Assembly: GCA_020851015.1 (NCBI GenBank)
Contig: JADZDN010000036.1
Coordinates: forward strand, 1 to 64,000
DNA: 64,000 bases
Direction: 5' to 3'
DNA from: Alphaproteobacteria bacterium
GTDB lineage: Bacteria; Pseudomonadota; Alphaproteobacteria; JAEULC01
The translations under genes were made by a program, and so were the position numbers. Below, in pieces: positions 1 to 8,403 of the stretch; the first letter of the stretch is position 1; every line of letters begins with the position of its first letter. The notes beneath the pieces were generated by a model. That model had not been told where the DNA came from and ran no database searches. It saw only the letters and a program-made list of their open reading frames with translations.

Positions 1-35
1 CGGCGCACACGCCGTGCAATTCCGCCACTCCCGGC

Positions 36-127
36 GGAGGGGTGGCCGAGTGGCTGAAGGCGGCGGTTTGCTAAACCGTTATAGGTGTAAAAGCCTATCG
101 TGGGTTCGAATCCCATCCCCTCCGCCA
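36..127 (+). tRNA. tRNA-Ser (anticodon GCT)
   Basis: The acceptor stem GGAGGGG (36-42) pairs with CCCCTCC (117-123), followed by discriminator G124 and an encoded CCA (125-127). The D-arm TGGCCGAGTGG, a T-arm with GGTTCGAATCC, and a long variable arm typical of class II tRNAs are visible. The anticodon GCT at 70-72 sits in the loop TTGCTAA, so it reads AGC and AGU serine codons. I saw no second copy of its 3' end in the window, so there is no sign that it is used as an attachment site here. Confidence 0.97.
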
Positions 128-352
128 ATTGACGTCATTTCCCGCAGCTTCAAATCACGAGCAACGACATCGGTGGCGCCGGGCCGCGAGGCAGCCGCTT
201 GCGGGCGGGCGACCGTGCCATGAGCATCCCCGCCCTAGCGACGAAGCGCCGTATGATAGTATCGTCAGCGCTACCTCGCATCCCCCGCGTCTCATGAGAA
301 GCAAGCCGCGCTTCTTCATGCAACCCACTCAACATGGAACTGCCGCGCGCGT

Positions 353-1297
353 ATGAAATCGCCTGAAACAGGCGCCTTCTGGAAGCGCCCGCCGAAGCCG
401 GGTCTCGACATGCACCTCAAGGACGATGCGGTGTTAACCGGCATCGGCTTGATGCTGTTCGCCTGCTTCTGTTCGGCGGGCGGCAGCGCCTTGGCCAAAG
501 GCCTGATGGCTGGCTTCCCCATCGCCATGGTTCTCTTCTTTCGCACCATAACCGCCTGGTCCTTGGTCTTTTCCTTTACCCGAATGGAGGATTTTCGCGG
601 CTTGCCGCATCCGTGGCTTCAGCTTCTTCGCATCGTGCTCTGCGGGGTTGAAGTCCCGATCTATTTCTTCGCGCTCACGGAACTGCCGATCGTCGATGCG
701 CTGACCTACTATCTGGCCACGCCGATCTATGTGACGGCAATCTCGGCGCTTCTGGGCGAGCATGTCGGCTGGCGGCGTTGGACCGCGATATTGGTGGGTT
801 TCGCGGGGGTGCTTGTCGCGCTGCGCCCATCGGCCGCGATGCTGACTATTCCCGCGTTGGTCGCGCTCACGGGCAGCATTCTCTACGCCGGCGTTCTCAC
901 CACGACGCGCATCCTGCGCGGCACGCCCGATCGGATATTGTTGATCGGACAGCAGACGGGCGTTCTGATCGTGGCGGGGGCGGCGGTGGCCAGTCAGAGC
1001 TGGGGATCGGTCACGGCGTCGGATGTCGTGCTGTCGATGTTGCTCGGCGGCCTGACGCTGGTCGGCTCCTTCTGCATCAATCGCTCGCTCAAGCTTGCCC
1101 CTGCAAGTATCGTCGTGCCCTATCAATATACGCTGCTGCCCTGGGGGGGCCTGTTCGGATTCTTGTTCTTCGCCGAAACTCCCCAGGTGACCACGCTGCT
1201 TGGAGCGGCTCTTATCATAGGCGCTGGTCTCTATATCTTCATGCGAGAACAGATGCTGGCGAAGCGCGCATCAATGCCCGTCGAGCGCCTGCAATGA
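353..1297 (+). CDS. DMT-superfamily (EamA) inner-membrane transporter
   Basis: A 314-residue very hydrophobic protein with about ten transmembrane segments arranged as two EamA repeats (roughly residues 28-160 and 165-305). This is the usual size and layout of drug/metabolite exporters of the RhaT/YdcZ/EamA type. The second half contains a conserved run before TM9 (residues near SIVVPYQYTLLPWG). The start is uncertain: ATG 353 has no clear ribosome site, and ATG 410 begins just before the first membrane helix. It stands alone on the plus strand, convergent with the binding-protein gene that follows, and may not belong to the catabolic island. The substrate cannot be read from the sequence. 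Confidence 0.85.
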   Translation: MKSPETGAFWKRPPKPGLDMHLKDDAVLTGIGLMLFACFCSAGGSALAKGLMAGFPIAMVLFFRTITAWSLVFSFTRMEDFRGLPHPWLQLLRIVLCGVEVPIYFFALTELPIVDALTYYLATPIYVTAISALLGEHVGWRRWTAILVGFAGVLVALRPSAAMLTIPALVALTGSILYAGVLTTTRILRGTPDRILLIGQQTGVLIVAGAAVASQSWGSVTASDVVLSMLLGGLTLVGSFCINRSLKLAPASIVVPYQYTLLPWGGLFGFLFFAETPQVTTLLGAALIIGAGLYIFMREQMLAKRASMPVERLQ

Positions 1298-1301
1298 AGA
1301 A

Positions 1302-1358
1302 GCCGGCGTGCCCACCTATCCAAAACACGCAAAGCGCCTTGACTGATCGCACGCCGGC
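1302..1358. terminator. Long-loop inverted repeat between convergent genes
   Basis: GCCGGCGTGC (1302-1311) and GCACGCCGGC (1349-1358) are perfect 10-base arms separated by 37 bases. The repeat sits in the short gap between the convergent ends at 1297 and 1381. It could stabilise or terminate transcripts from both sides. No T-run follows either arm, so the terminator role is inferred only from position. Confidence 0.35.
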
Positions 1359-1380
1359 GACCTCGTCCTGCTCCGGGTCG

Positions 1381-2244
1381 CTAGTTTCGGATCGCGACCG
1401 GAATGAGCAGTTCCTCCGCCATGCCGTATTTGCTCATCAGCGCTTTTAGCTTGCCGTTCTGTTCCATTATCTTGAGCCCGTCGGCAATCACCCGAAGCAT
1501 GGTGGCGTTGCCCTTGGCGACGACGGGCCCGGCAACGTTCTCGGTCAACATGGTGAAGGCGATCGTGAAGTCCGGCGCCGCGGCCATCCGCGCCGCCGCC
1601 GACGAGGCGCCGTCCATGACGAAGTCGATGCGTTCGTTCAGCAACAGGCGGTAGGCCGCTTCCTGGTCGGCCGCCTGCTGGAGATTGATGGCGGGCTTGC
1701 CCTTGCCGACGCACACCTTGCTGAGCCGCTCGATCTCCAGCGAAGACGACCCGCCCGTGTTCGCCGATGCCGACGCGCCGCACAGAGTGTCCGTATCGAC
1801 GATCTTCTTTGGATTGCCTTTCTGCACGATGACGCTGGTGCCGTTTCGCATGAAGACGACGAAATCCGCCTTCTCCGCCCGGTCCGGCCGGTAGTTGACG
1901 TTCCCGACCATGATGTCCGAGGCGCCCGAGAAGAGCGACGGAAGAAGTCCGCTCCAGGCCCCCAGAACATACTCAAACTTCAGCCCCGCGCAGACCAGGA
2001 CGTCCTCGGCGATCTCGCTTTCCAGCCCGACCAGGCGCTTGGGATCCTTCGGATCGGTGTAGGTGAACGGCGGATAGGTCGGCGTCGCGGCAACCTTGAC
2101 CGTCTTTCCTGCATAGTCAGGGTATTTCTGCGCGACCTTGTCGGGCTCGCAGGCCGGTGTCTGCGCGTTCGCGCCACCGATCGCGCAGGCGGCCTGCGCC
2201 ACCGCGGCAGCCAGCGCGAGCGCCGCGCACCGTTGCATCCACAT
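1381..2244 (-). CDS. Amino-acid-type ABC transporter binding protein (paralogue 1)
   Basis: Periplasmic substrate-binding protein of the SBP_bac_3 family, 287 residues. The N-terminus is a signal peptide with cleavage near residue 28 (GANA/QT). The mature start has CEPDK and then the family signature near TPTYPPFTY, followed by a stretch of the type GNVNYRPDRAEKADF and the NGTSVIVQKGNP segment. It is clearly related to the proteins at 10595-11443 and 18506-19423, sharing the mature N-terminal motif and several cysteines. A strong ribosome site (GGGAGG, 5 bases before ATG 2244) fixes the start. It has its own promoter and an AGTATACT operator just upstream, so it is controlled with the rest of the island. 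It probably delivers substrate to the permease-ATPase fusion at 16649-18274, the only amino-acid-type permease seen. Confidence 0.88.
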   Translation of the reverse strand: MWMQRCAALALAAAVAQAACAIGGANAQTPACEPDKVAQKYPDYAGKTVKVAATPTYPPFTYTDPKDPKRLVGLESEIAEDVLVCAGLKFEYVLGAWSGLLPSLFSGASDIMVGNVNYRPDRAEKADFVVFMRNGTSVIVQKGNPKKIVDTDTLCGASASANTGGSSSLEIERLSKVCVGKGKPAINLQQAADQEAAYRLLLNERIDFVMDGASSAAARMAAAPDFTIAFTMLTENVAGPVVAKGNATMLRVIADGLKIMEQNGKLKALMSKYGMAEELLIPVAIRN

Positions 2245-2263
2245 TATTGCCTCCCTAGTAATC

Positions 2264-2273
2264 TAGTATACTA
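2264..2273. promoter_or_regulatory. Operator site 1 (TAGTATACTA)
   Basis: A perfect 10-base palindrome TAGTATACTA about 20 bases upstream of the start of the binding-protein gene. It abuts the -10 element of the predicted promoter, so a bound protein would block transcription. It is the best copy of a motif that recurs at 4949, 14477, 18458 and 22227, always before genes of the same island. The GntR regulator at 14708 is the likely ligand by location and by the palindromic form usual for FadR-type regulators; this is inference. Confidence 0.65.
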
Positions 2274-2299
2274 TTTTACCTTAAAATGGGACCTGTCAA
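2273..2299 (-). promoter_or_regulatory. Sigma70-like promoter of binding-protein gene 1
   Basis: On the minus strand TTGACA (2299-2294) and TAAAAT (2278-2273) are separated by 15 bases, slightly shorter than the usual 17. The -10 end touches operator site 1. The start site would fall inside the palindrome, consistent with repression. Confidence 0.5.
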
Positions 2300-2338
2300 G
2301 CATCTTCCCGCCACCCCGTGGGGCCGCCTTGCCGCGCG

Positions 2339-3118
2339 TCAGCGGCCTTGGAAGTTCGCCGCGCGCTTTTCCAGGAAGGCAGCGCGTCCTTCGCCCACAT
2401 CCTGCGAAAGCGACTGCAGAATCGTGCTGACCATGTTCTCGAGGCGCATGCCGTCGCCCAGCGACATGTCGCGGGACCGCAGCGCCAGTTCCTTGGACGC
2501 CTGCACGGCGAGCGGCGCGTTGCGTGCGATCTTGCGCGCGAATTCCTTCGCGGTCGTCAGCAGGGCGGCGGGCTCGACGATGCGGTTGATCAATCCGCAA
2601 TGCGCGGCCCGGGTGGCGTCGATGGTTTCGCCTAACAGGATAAGCTCCATCGCGATCGCATGGGGAACCTGACGCAGAAGGCGCTGGGTACCGCCGTTTC
2701 CGGCAATGACGCCGCGTTTCACCTCCGCGAGTCCGAATTGGGCCGACGGAACCGCTATTCGCAGGTCCGTGGCAAGAAGCAGCGTCATGCCGCCGCCGAG
2801 GCAGTACCCGTTCACCGCGGCGATCACCGGCTTCCAGATCTCCAGACCCCGGTTCAGCAGCATTTCCCACTGTGTCAGCCACAGATTCTGGAGCTCGGTC
2901 CTCTTGCCGACTACCTCCTTGATGTCGGCGCCGGCGCAGAAGGACTTTTCGCCGGCACCGGTGACGATGGCGCATCGCACCCGCGGCTCGTCGCGCACCC
3001 GCGTCCACGCAACCGAAAGCTCGCCGTAGTGCGCGTCATCGAGGGCATTCAAGCGCTCGGGACGATTGATCGTGACCGTCGCAATGCCCTCGGCATCGAC
3101 CTCGAATTCGATTGGCAT
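2339..3118 (-). CDS. Enoyl-CoA hydratase/isomerase (crotonase) family protein
   Basis: A 259-residue crotonase-fold protein with the oxyanion-hole segments near residues 62-66 (CAGADIKE) and 108-113 (CLGGGM). In true hydratases two glutamates flank the substrate. Here the second is kept (AE in the FGLAEV stretch), but the position of the first, normally GGxxEL, holds threonine (GGGMTLLL). It may therefore be an isomerase, a racemase-like or a hydrolase-like crotonase rather than a standard hydratase. The ribosome site GGAGG lies 8 bases before ATG 3118. It lies downstream of the amidase on the same strand with a 124-base gap and is probably cotranscribed. Confidence 0.85.
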   Translation of the reverse strand: MPIEFEVDAEGIATVTINRPERLNALDDAHYGELSVAWTRVRDEPRVRCAIVTGAGEKSFCAGADIKEVVGKRTELQNLWLTQWEMLLNRGLEIWKPVIAAVNGYCLGGGMTLLLATDLRIAVPSAQFGLAEVKRGVIAGNGGTQRLLRQVPHAIAMELILLGETIDATRAAHCGLINRIVEPAALLTTAKEFARKIARNAPLAVQASKELALRSRDMSLGDGMRLENMVSTILQSLSQDVGEGRAAFLEKRAANFQGR

Positions 3119-3242
3119 ATCCGTGCCTCCGTTGCCGCCACCGCATCGCCGTTCATCAACAGGTCCGACACGGCCTGACGCCCGAGGCTTTCATCCCCCG
3201 TCGAAGCCCGCAGGAAGCCCCGGCCCTTTGGCCGAGTCCGGT

Positions 3243-4874
3243 TCACGCCCGCCTGTTCCAGGCGGGCCGCCGCCGGTGCCAGTCCGTATCCCGCTGATAG
3301 CAGCCGCCCAATTGGAAGAGGGTCGCCTCGTCGAAGGGCCGGCCCGCCAGGTGGACCGACAGCGGCAAGCCTTCCGAACTGAAGCCGCAGGGCATCGCGA
3401 GAACCGGAAGCCCGGCGATATTCCAGGGCCGCGTGAACCGGCTGCGCGGCTGGGTAAGCGCGGGCCGGGCGGGCGCCCCAAGAAGCGGCGGCGGCGCGGC
3501 CTGGCCCGGGAAGATCAGCGCATCGCATCCGCCAAGCGCCTCGAGGGCGGCGCGGGTCAGGCGGACCTGAAGACGGCGCGCGCGTTCCACGTCGTCGGCC
3601 GTGACCAATCCACCGGCATAGAGTTGCAGGCGAAACGAATCGGTATACTTTTCCGGATCGGAGCGCAGCGTCGCATAGTGCAGCGAATAGGCCTCCGACA
3701 GCATCGTCGTGTAGATCGCGTCGTTGCACGACAAAGCGGGAATATCGGCGTCGAGAATCCTGACGCCTTGCGCGCGGAATACGCCCAGGGCGGCTTCGAA
3801 TGCGGCACGCACATCCTCGCGGACGTCCGGCGCGTCAACGTACGCGCGCCGCAGGACGCCAAGCCGGAGACCGCGCACCGATGCATCCAATCGCGCGGCG
3901 AACGCGCTCTTGCCGCCGGGCAGCCGCCTCCCCATTTCCGGATTTGCGACAACGTTCATCACGAGCGCGGCGTCTTCGACGGTCCGCGTCAGCGTCCCCA
4001 CGGTGTCGAGCGACCAGCAGAACGGCACGACGCCGTTCAGGCTGATGTGCCCGCGGGTCGGCTTCGTCCCTACCACGCCCGTATAGCTGGCCGGCATCCG
4101 CACCGAGCCGGCCGTATCCGTGCCCAGCGATGCGCTGCAGAACCCGGCCGCCACGGCGATCGCAGAGCCGGAACTGGACCCTCCGGGGATGCGCGCGAAG
4201 TCCCAAGGATTGCGGCCGGTCGCGAACGGTCCGTCTTCGACGTAGGGCCCGGCGCCAAACTCCAACAGGCTGTTGGTCCCGACCAGAACCGCCCCCGCCG
4301 CGCGCAGCAGCGATACGACCCAAGCGTCGCGCGTGGCGACGTTGCCCGCCAGCAGGCGCGATCCCGCCGTCATCGGAAAGCCGGCTACGGCGATCATGTC
4401 CTTGACCGCAACGGGAATGCCGTGCAGCGCTCCCCGCGCACTGCCCCTGGCCCGCTGCCGATCCGCACGCTTCGCCGCTTGGCGCGCGCCATCCGCATCC
4501 ACGGTAACGAAGCTGCGCAGGACCGGATTGCCGCGTTCGATGCGCGCAAGGCATGCCTCGGTCAATTCCAACGACGACAGCTTCTTCGCCGACAGCAGCC
4601 GGGCCTGCTCCGCCAGGCTCAAATCGCAAGGATCGCCGGACAGGCTTGCTTGGCTACGCCTTGCCGATCTTGGCGGCTTCGCGATGGGCTCCCCATGGCG
4701 CAGCGTCTCGAAAGGCAGGTCGTCGAAGGTGAAAATCTCGGCGCGCAGACGGGCCCGACGGTCGTAGTTTTCCATCCACAGCGCATGGAGCCGCTCGCGG
4801 TCGACCGCGGAGACCGCAAGGCCCGACTGCCGCAGGTCGGCGTCGAACTGGGCCGTCAGATCGCCTTTGGTCAT
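3243..4874 (-). CDS. Amidase-signature family hydrolase
   Basis: A 543-residue cytoplasmic amidase with the full amidase-signature triad: Lys158 (VAVKD), cis-Ser233 in GGSSSGS, and nucleophile Ser257 (TDTAGS). The spacing of 75 and 24 residues matches the family. It would hydrolyse a carboxamide or aryl/alkyl amide to acid and ammonia or amine. About 75 residues precede the signature domain and look helical; this is common in amidases but variable. ATG 4874 follows AGAGGAA. It is divergent from the SDR/acyl-CoA dehydrogenase operon, and the shared intergenic region carries operator site 2. In this context it may release the acid that is then CoA-activated by the ligase at 8404-10572. Confidence 0.93.
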   Translation of the reverse strand: MTKGDLTAQFDADLRQSGLAVSAVDRERLHALWMENYDRRARLRAEIFTFDDLPFETLRHGEPIAKPPRSARRSQASLSGDPCDLSLAEQARLLSAKKLSSLELTEACLARIERGNPVLRSFVTVDADGARQAAKRADRQRARGSARGALHGIPVAVKDMIAVAGFPMTAGSRLLAGNVATRDAWVVSLLRAAGAVLVGTNSLLEFGAGPYVEDGPFATGRNPWDFARIPGGSSSGSAIAVAAGFCSASLGTDTAGSVRMPASYTGVVGTKPTRGHISLNGVVPFCWSLDTVGTLTRTVEDAALVMNVVANPEMGRRLPGGKSAFAARLDASVRGLRLGVLRRAYVDAPDVREDVRAAFEAALGVFRAQGVRILDADIPALSCNDAIYTTMLSEAYSLHYATLRSDPEKYTDSFRLQLYAGGLVTADDVERARRLQVRLTRAALEALGGCDALIFPGQAAPPPLLGAPARPALTQPRSRFTRPWNIAGLPVLAMPCGFSSEGLPLSVHLAGRPFDEATLFQLGGCYQRDTDWHRRRPAWNRRA

Positions 4875-4948
4875 TTCAGTTCCTCTGAACCGTCGGCGGC
4901 TTGCGGACGCCCCCCGCCCTGCCGGCCCGCGCGAGCTTTCGAGTTGAC

Positions 4949-4958
4949 TAGTATACTT
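4949..4958. promoter_or_regulatory. Operator site 2 (TAGTATACTT)
   Basis: An AGTATACT core (4950-4957) within the 131-base divergent region between the amidase (start 4874) and the SDR (start 5006). The palindrome carries TATACT on both strands, which resembles a -10 box, and TTGACT precedes it on the plus strand. One bound dimer could control both directions. Confidence 0.6.
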
Positions 4959-5005
4959 ATTTATTGCCTTCTAGCGAAAGTGAAAGCTCCGCAAACAGGT
5001 GCGAA

Positions 5006-5989
5006 ATGCCTCTGCTCGACGGAAAAGTCGCCTTGGTCACCGGAGGCGGGCGCGGGATCGGGCGGGGGATCGCCTTGTCGCTGGCGAAAAATGGCGCCAA
5101 GGTGGTCATCAACGACATCGGTGCCAGTCTTCGCGGTGACGGTCGCGACGCCGGTCCGGCGGAAGAGGTTCTTGCGGAGATCAAGGCCCTCGGCGGCGCC
5201 GGCGCAATCAACGCAGGATCCGTCGCCAACTTCGCCGACGGATCCGCCATGGTCCAGCAGGCCGTTTCGACATTCGGCCGCCTGGACGTCGTGGTCCACG
5301 CGGCGGGCATTCTGCGCGATCGCATGATCTTCAACATGACCGAGGAGGAGTGGGACTCGGTCATCGCCGTGCATCTGAAAGGCTTCTTCAACGTTCTGCG
5401 ACATGCGACGGCGATCATGCGGCAACAGAAGACCGGCCGTCTCATCGCACTCGCATCGGGATCGGCCTACGGCGATCCGGGCCAACCGAATTATTCCGCG
5501 GCCAAGGCCGGGATCATCGGCCTCAGCTATTCGACCGCGAACGCGATGTCGAAGTACGGCGTTACTTGCAATGTGGTCCTGCCCACCGGCACGACGCGGA
5601 TGATCGATTCCAAGCCTGAATCCCGGGCGATCTTCGAGAAGACCGGCAAATGGCCGAGCGAGCATGCGAAAGGAACGCCCAAGGACCCGGACAACGTCGC
5701 GCCGCTGGTGTGTTTCCTGGCATCCGACCGGGCCGCAGGCATCAACGGCCAGATCTTCCATTCCTATGGATTCGGCTACACGCTGATCGATCAGCCGCGC
5801 ACGCTGGCACGGCTCGAATCCGCGACATCCTGGTCGCCCGATGAATTGGCGGACGCATTCGACAAGGCCATGGCGAAGGATGTCCCGCCCCAGGCCGCGA
5901 TGCCGTTCGGCCGGGACGTCGATCTGCTGGATGCAAAGGATTGGACGCAGCTGGCAAACGCGCGACGGTACTGGAAGCGCCGGAACTAG
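5006..5989 (+). CDS. Short-chain dehydrogenase/reductase, multifunctional-enzyme type
   Basis: A 327-residue NAD(P)-binding protein. The Rossmann motif GGGRGIGRG is at residues 12-20, the NAG-like position is HAAG, and the catalytic Tyr-x3-Lys is present in NYSAAKAG. The N-terminal sequence and the aspartate loop (NDIGASLRGDG) are typical of the 3-hydroxyacyl-CoA dehydrogenase domain of peroxisomal multifunctional enzyme 2, so a 3-hydroxyacyl-CoA substrate is likely. The C-terminal 70 residues go beyond the usual SDR length of 250. ATG 5006 is chosen because the family start MPLLDGK is there; the longer TTG start at 4964 overlaps the operator area. It is first in the plus-strand operon with two acyl-CoA dehydrogenases. 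Confidence 0.88.
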   Translation: MPLLDGKVALVTGGGRGIGRGIALSLAKNGAKVVINDIGASLRGDGRDAGPAEEVLAEIKALGGAGAINAGSVANFADGSAMVQQAVSTFGRLDVVVHAAGILRDRMIFNMTEEEWDSVIAVHLKGFFNVLRHATAIMRQQKTGRLIALASGSAYGDPGQPNYSAAKAGIIGLSYSTANAMSKYGVTCNVVLPTGTTRMIDSKPESRAIFEKTGKWPSEHAKGTPKDPDNVAPLVCFLASDRAAGINGQIFHSYGFGYTLIDQPRTLARLESATSWSPDELADAFDKAMAKDVPPQAAMPFGRDVDLLDAKDWTQLANARRYWKRRN

Positions 5990-6019
5990 GACGCGAATCT
6001 TCGTGCCGGGCCCACTTCG

Positions 6020-7228
6020 ATGTTCCTGACCTCTTTGAGACAGACCGACCGGCTTGAAGGGTTCCGGCGCGAAATACGCGAATTTTGCGCGAATGAGATG
6101 CCCGCCGCCATTCGCGCGAAGCAGGAGCGCGGTATCCATCTCGAGCGAAGCGAGTACGACGCCTGGTACAAGCGCCTGGGAGCCAAAGGCTGGCTCACCG
6201 GCAAGTGGCCGAAGGAGCATGGCGGACTTGGCTGGATCCCCGAGCAATCCCTGGCCTTCGAGGAAGAGCTGGGCCGCGCCGGCGCGCCACCGTTGAACAC
6301 GCATGGCAGCGCGCTAGCCGGCCCCGCGATCTACACGTTCGGGTCCAAAGAGCAGAAACGCCGGCATCTGAAAGGCATCATCCGCAACGATGTCTGGTGG
6401 TGCCAGGGCTACTCCGAACCTGGGGCCGGGTCGGACCTTGCGGCGCTGAAGACGCGGGCGATCCGCGAAGGAGACCATTACATCGTCAACGGCCACAAGA
6501 TCTGGACCTCGTTGGCACACTGGTCCGACATGATGATCGCCCTGGTGCGGACCGATCCCGACGTGAAGAAGCAAGCCGGCATTTCGTTCCTTCTGATCGA
6601 CATGAAGTCGCCGGGCCTCACCGTTCGCCCGATCATCGGCATTACGCTCCGCCATCATCTAAACGAGGTGTTCCTCGACAACGTGCGCGTACCGATCGCC
6701 AATCGCGTCGGCGAAGAGAACAAGGGCTGGACCTATGCAAAGTTCGTTCTCTCGATCGAGCGCGTCGACAGCGTCAATATCTACAAGTACGAGCATCATC
6801 TGGCAAAGCTGCGCAAGCTGCTGGCGGAGACGTACGAAGGTGACCAACCGCTGTCCGCGACTCCGCGCTTTCGGCATCGCCTCGCGGAACTCGAAGTCGA
6901 GTTGGTGACGGTCAAGGCTCTCCTGGTCGATCAGTTGATGGCAATGAAGACGAATGACGTTCCGACGGCCATGGGAGCCGCGGCGCTGAAGCTGCGCGGC
7001 ACCGAACTGTATCAGGGCATATTGCAGACGGGGATGGACGTGCTTGGGCGGTATGGTCTCGCCTATCAGCACGAAGCGCTTCGCGGGGAATGGAATGGCG
7101 AGTTGGTTGGGCCGGACGTTGCGCCGAACATGATCTACGAGCACCTCTACCGCCGCGCCGCCACGATCTACGGCGGAACCAGCGAAGTCCAGAAGAACAT
7201 CATCGCCAAGTCGGCGCTCAAGCTCTGA
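6020..7228 (+). CDS. Acyl-CoA dehydrogenase, subunit A of a likely heteromeric pair
   Basis: A 402-residue flavoprotein that would introduce an alpha-beta double bond into an acyl-CoA. The FAD-binding middle domain is visible around residues 133-140 (SEPGAGSDL) and the C-terminal signature ends in IYGGTSEVQKNIIAK. The glutamate that precedes GT in classical enzymes (YEGT) is glycine here, as in several steroid and branched-acid dehydrogenases where the base lies elsewhere. The adjacent gene is a second, more divergent family member, an arrangement known for alpha2beta2 enzymes such as ChsE1-ChsE2. It is 30 bases after the SDR, so an operon is likely. Confidence 0.92.
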   Translation: MFLTSLRQTDRLEGFRREIREFCANEMPAAIRAKQERGIHLERSEYDAWYKRLGAKGWLTGKWPKEHGGLGWIPEQSLAFEEELGRAGAPPLNTHGSALAGPAIYTFGSKEQKRRHLKGIIRNDVWWCQGYSEPGAGSDLAALKTRAIREGDHYIVNGHKIWTSLAHWSDMMIALVRTDPDVKKQAGISFLLIDMKSPGLTVRPIIGITLRHHLNEVFLDNVRVPIANRVGEENKGWTYAKFVLSIERVDSVNIYKYEHHLAKLRKLLAETYEGDQPLSATPRFRHRLAELEVELVTVKALLVDQLMAMKTNDVPTAMGAAALKLRGTELYQGILQTGMDVLGRYGLAYQHEALRGEWNGELVGPDVAPNMIYEHLYRRAATIYGGTSEVQKNIIAKSALKL

Positions 7229-7245
7229 GCCCGAGGGTGTAGCGC

Positions 7246-8376
7246 ATGCCCAGTTTCTCGGCGGACGAGCGCCTTCTTCTGGATCGGAGCCTCGAAAGCT
7301 ACTACCGGGAAAATTACGGCGCCGACCAATGGCGCCTCCTGGCGCGCAACACCGCTTGCGGTTATGGGCGAGACAACTGGAAGACGTACGCCGAACTTGG
7401 CTGGCTGGGCGTCGCCCTCCCCGAGACCTTTGGCGGCGCCGCCGGCGGCATGACCGAGACCGGCATAGTCATGGCGGCGGTCGGCAGGCACTTGGCGCTC
7501 GAACCCGTGCTTGGCACCGTCGTCCTCGCCGCCGGCGCGATCGAGCTGGCTGGCACGGCGCGACAGCGCGAGCGCCTGTTGCGGCAAATCGTAGCCGGCG
7601 AAACCGTAATGGCATTCTGCCACTACGAGCCGGGCGCCGGCTATGAACGCCGGCAGGTGAAGACGATCGCGCGGCAGGTTGGCGATTCTTTCGTGCTGGA
7701 CGGCGAAAAGAGCTTCACGCTGGGAGCCGATTCCGCGGACCATCTGATCGTGTCGGCGCGATTGCGGTCGGCGTCGGGCCCCGTCGCGCTTTTCGTCGTC
7801 TCGAATGATCGTGAAGGGTTGGCGCCGATCGGCGCGCCGGCCTTCGACGGCCGTTTCGGGGCCGCGGTACGGCTTGCCGGCGTCCATGTCCCCCTTTCCG
7901 CAAGGCTGGGAGACCGAGAGGCGTGCGAACTGCCCGCTATCGATCGCCTTCTTGACCGGGGCGCCATTGCCGTCTGTGCCGAAGCCTGCGGCGCGATGGC
8001 GGCCCTGACGCAGGTTACCATCGACTACCTGAAGATACGCGAGCAGTTCGGCCAGCCATTGGCCAGGTTCCAGGTGCTTCAGCACCGCTTGGTCGATATG
8101 AGCCTCGCGGTGGAGGAGGCCCGCGCCACCGTCCACGCTGCGCTCCAGGCGCTCGACGACGGCACCGCGGATGCGCAACGCGCCGTCTGGATCGCGAAAG
8201 TGAAAGCGGGTCGGTCGGCCCGATTTGTCGGAACCCAGGGCATCCAGCTTCACGGCGGAATGGGGATGACCGACGAGCTGACGGTCGGGCACTTTTACAA
8301 GCGGCTGACCATGTGCGAGACGCTGTTCGGGGATGCCGACTGGTACCTCGACAGGCTCGCCGAGGCGCAACCATGA
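7246..8376 (+). CDS. Acyl-CoA dehydrogenase, subunit B of a likely heteromeric pair
   Basis: A 376-residue member of the same fold as the preceding gene but with weak active-site conservation: the middle domain has HYEPGAGYE instead of the usual TEPxAGSD, and the end lacks the IYGGT-type flavin loop. The stretch REQFGQPLARFQ and the GIQLHGGMGMTDE segment are conserved. Only 17 bases separate it from the upstream subunit. Such a divergent tandem partner is the hallmark of heterotetrameric acyl-CoA dehydrogenases in which each subunit supplies part of the site. The heteromer is an inference from gene order. Confidence 0.88.
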   Translation: MPSFSADERLLLDRSLESYYRENYGADQWRLLARNTACGYGRDNWKTYAELGWLGVALPETFGGAAGGMTETGIVMAAVGRHLALEPVLGTVVLAAGAIELAGTARQRERLLRQIVAGETVMAFCHYEPGAGYERRQVKTIARQVGDSFVLDGEKSFTLGADSADHLIVSARLRSASGPVALFVVSNDREGLAPIGAPAFDGRFGAAVRLAGVHVPLSARLGDREACELPAIDRLLDRGAIAVCAEACGAMAALTQVTIDYLKIREQFGQPLARFQVLQHRLVDMSLAVEEARATVHAALQALDDGTADAQRAVWIAKVKAGRSARFVGTQGIQLHGGMGMTDELTVGHFYKRLTMCETLFGDADWYLDRLAEAQP

Positions 8377-8385
8377 GTTCGCGAC

Positions 8386-8401
8386 CGTTCGAGTCCGAAC
8401 G
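8386..8401. terminator. Short hairpin between convergent operons
   Basis: CGTTCG (8386-8391), loop AGTC, CGAACG (8396-8401). It lies in the 27-base gap between the convergent genes ending at 8376 and 8404. The stem is only 6 pairs with a weak T-tract, so it is a modest candidate for a two-way terminator. Confidence 0.35.
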
Positions 8402-8403
8402 TT

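Noticed and set aside
36..127. tRNA-Ser gene as an integration site of a genomic island
   Set aside because: No integrase, and no repeat of the tRNA 3' end was noticed in the window.
3651..3659. GGTATACTT inside the amidase gene, similar to the operator motif
   Set aside because: It is within coding sequence, 1.2 kb from any start, and encodes conserved-looking residues; most likely chance.
3066..5327. Long plus-strand frame of 753 codons opposite the amidase
   Set aside because: It is an antisense shadow of a gene with a complete catalytic triad; its translation is Arg/Pro-rich with no domain.
4961..6304. 447-codon minus-strand frame opposite the SDR and acyl-CoA dehydrogenase
   Set aside because: Shadow frame caused by high GC at third positions; the plus-strand products are clear enzymes.
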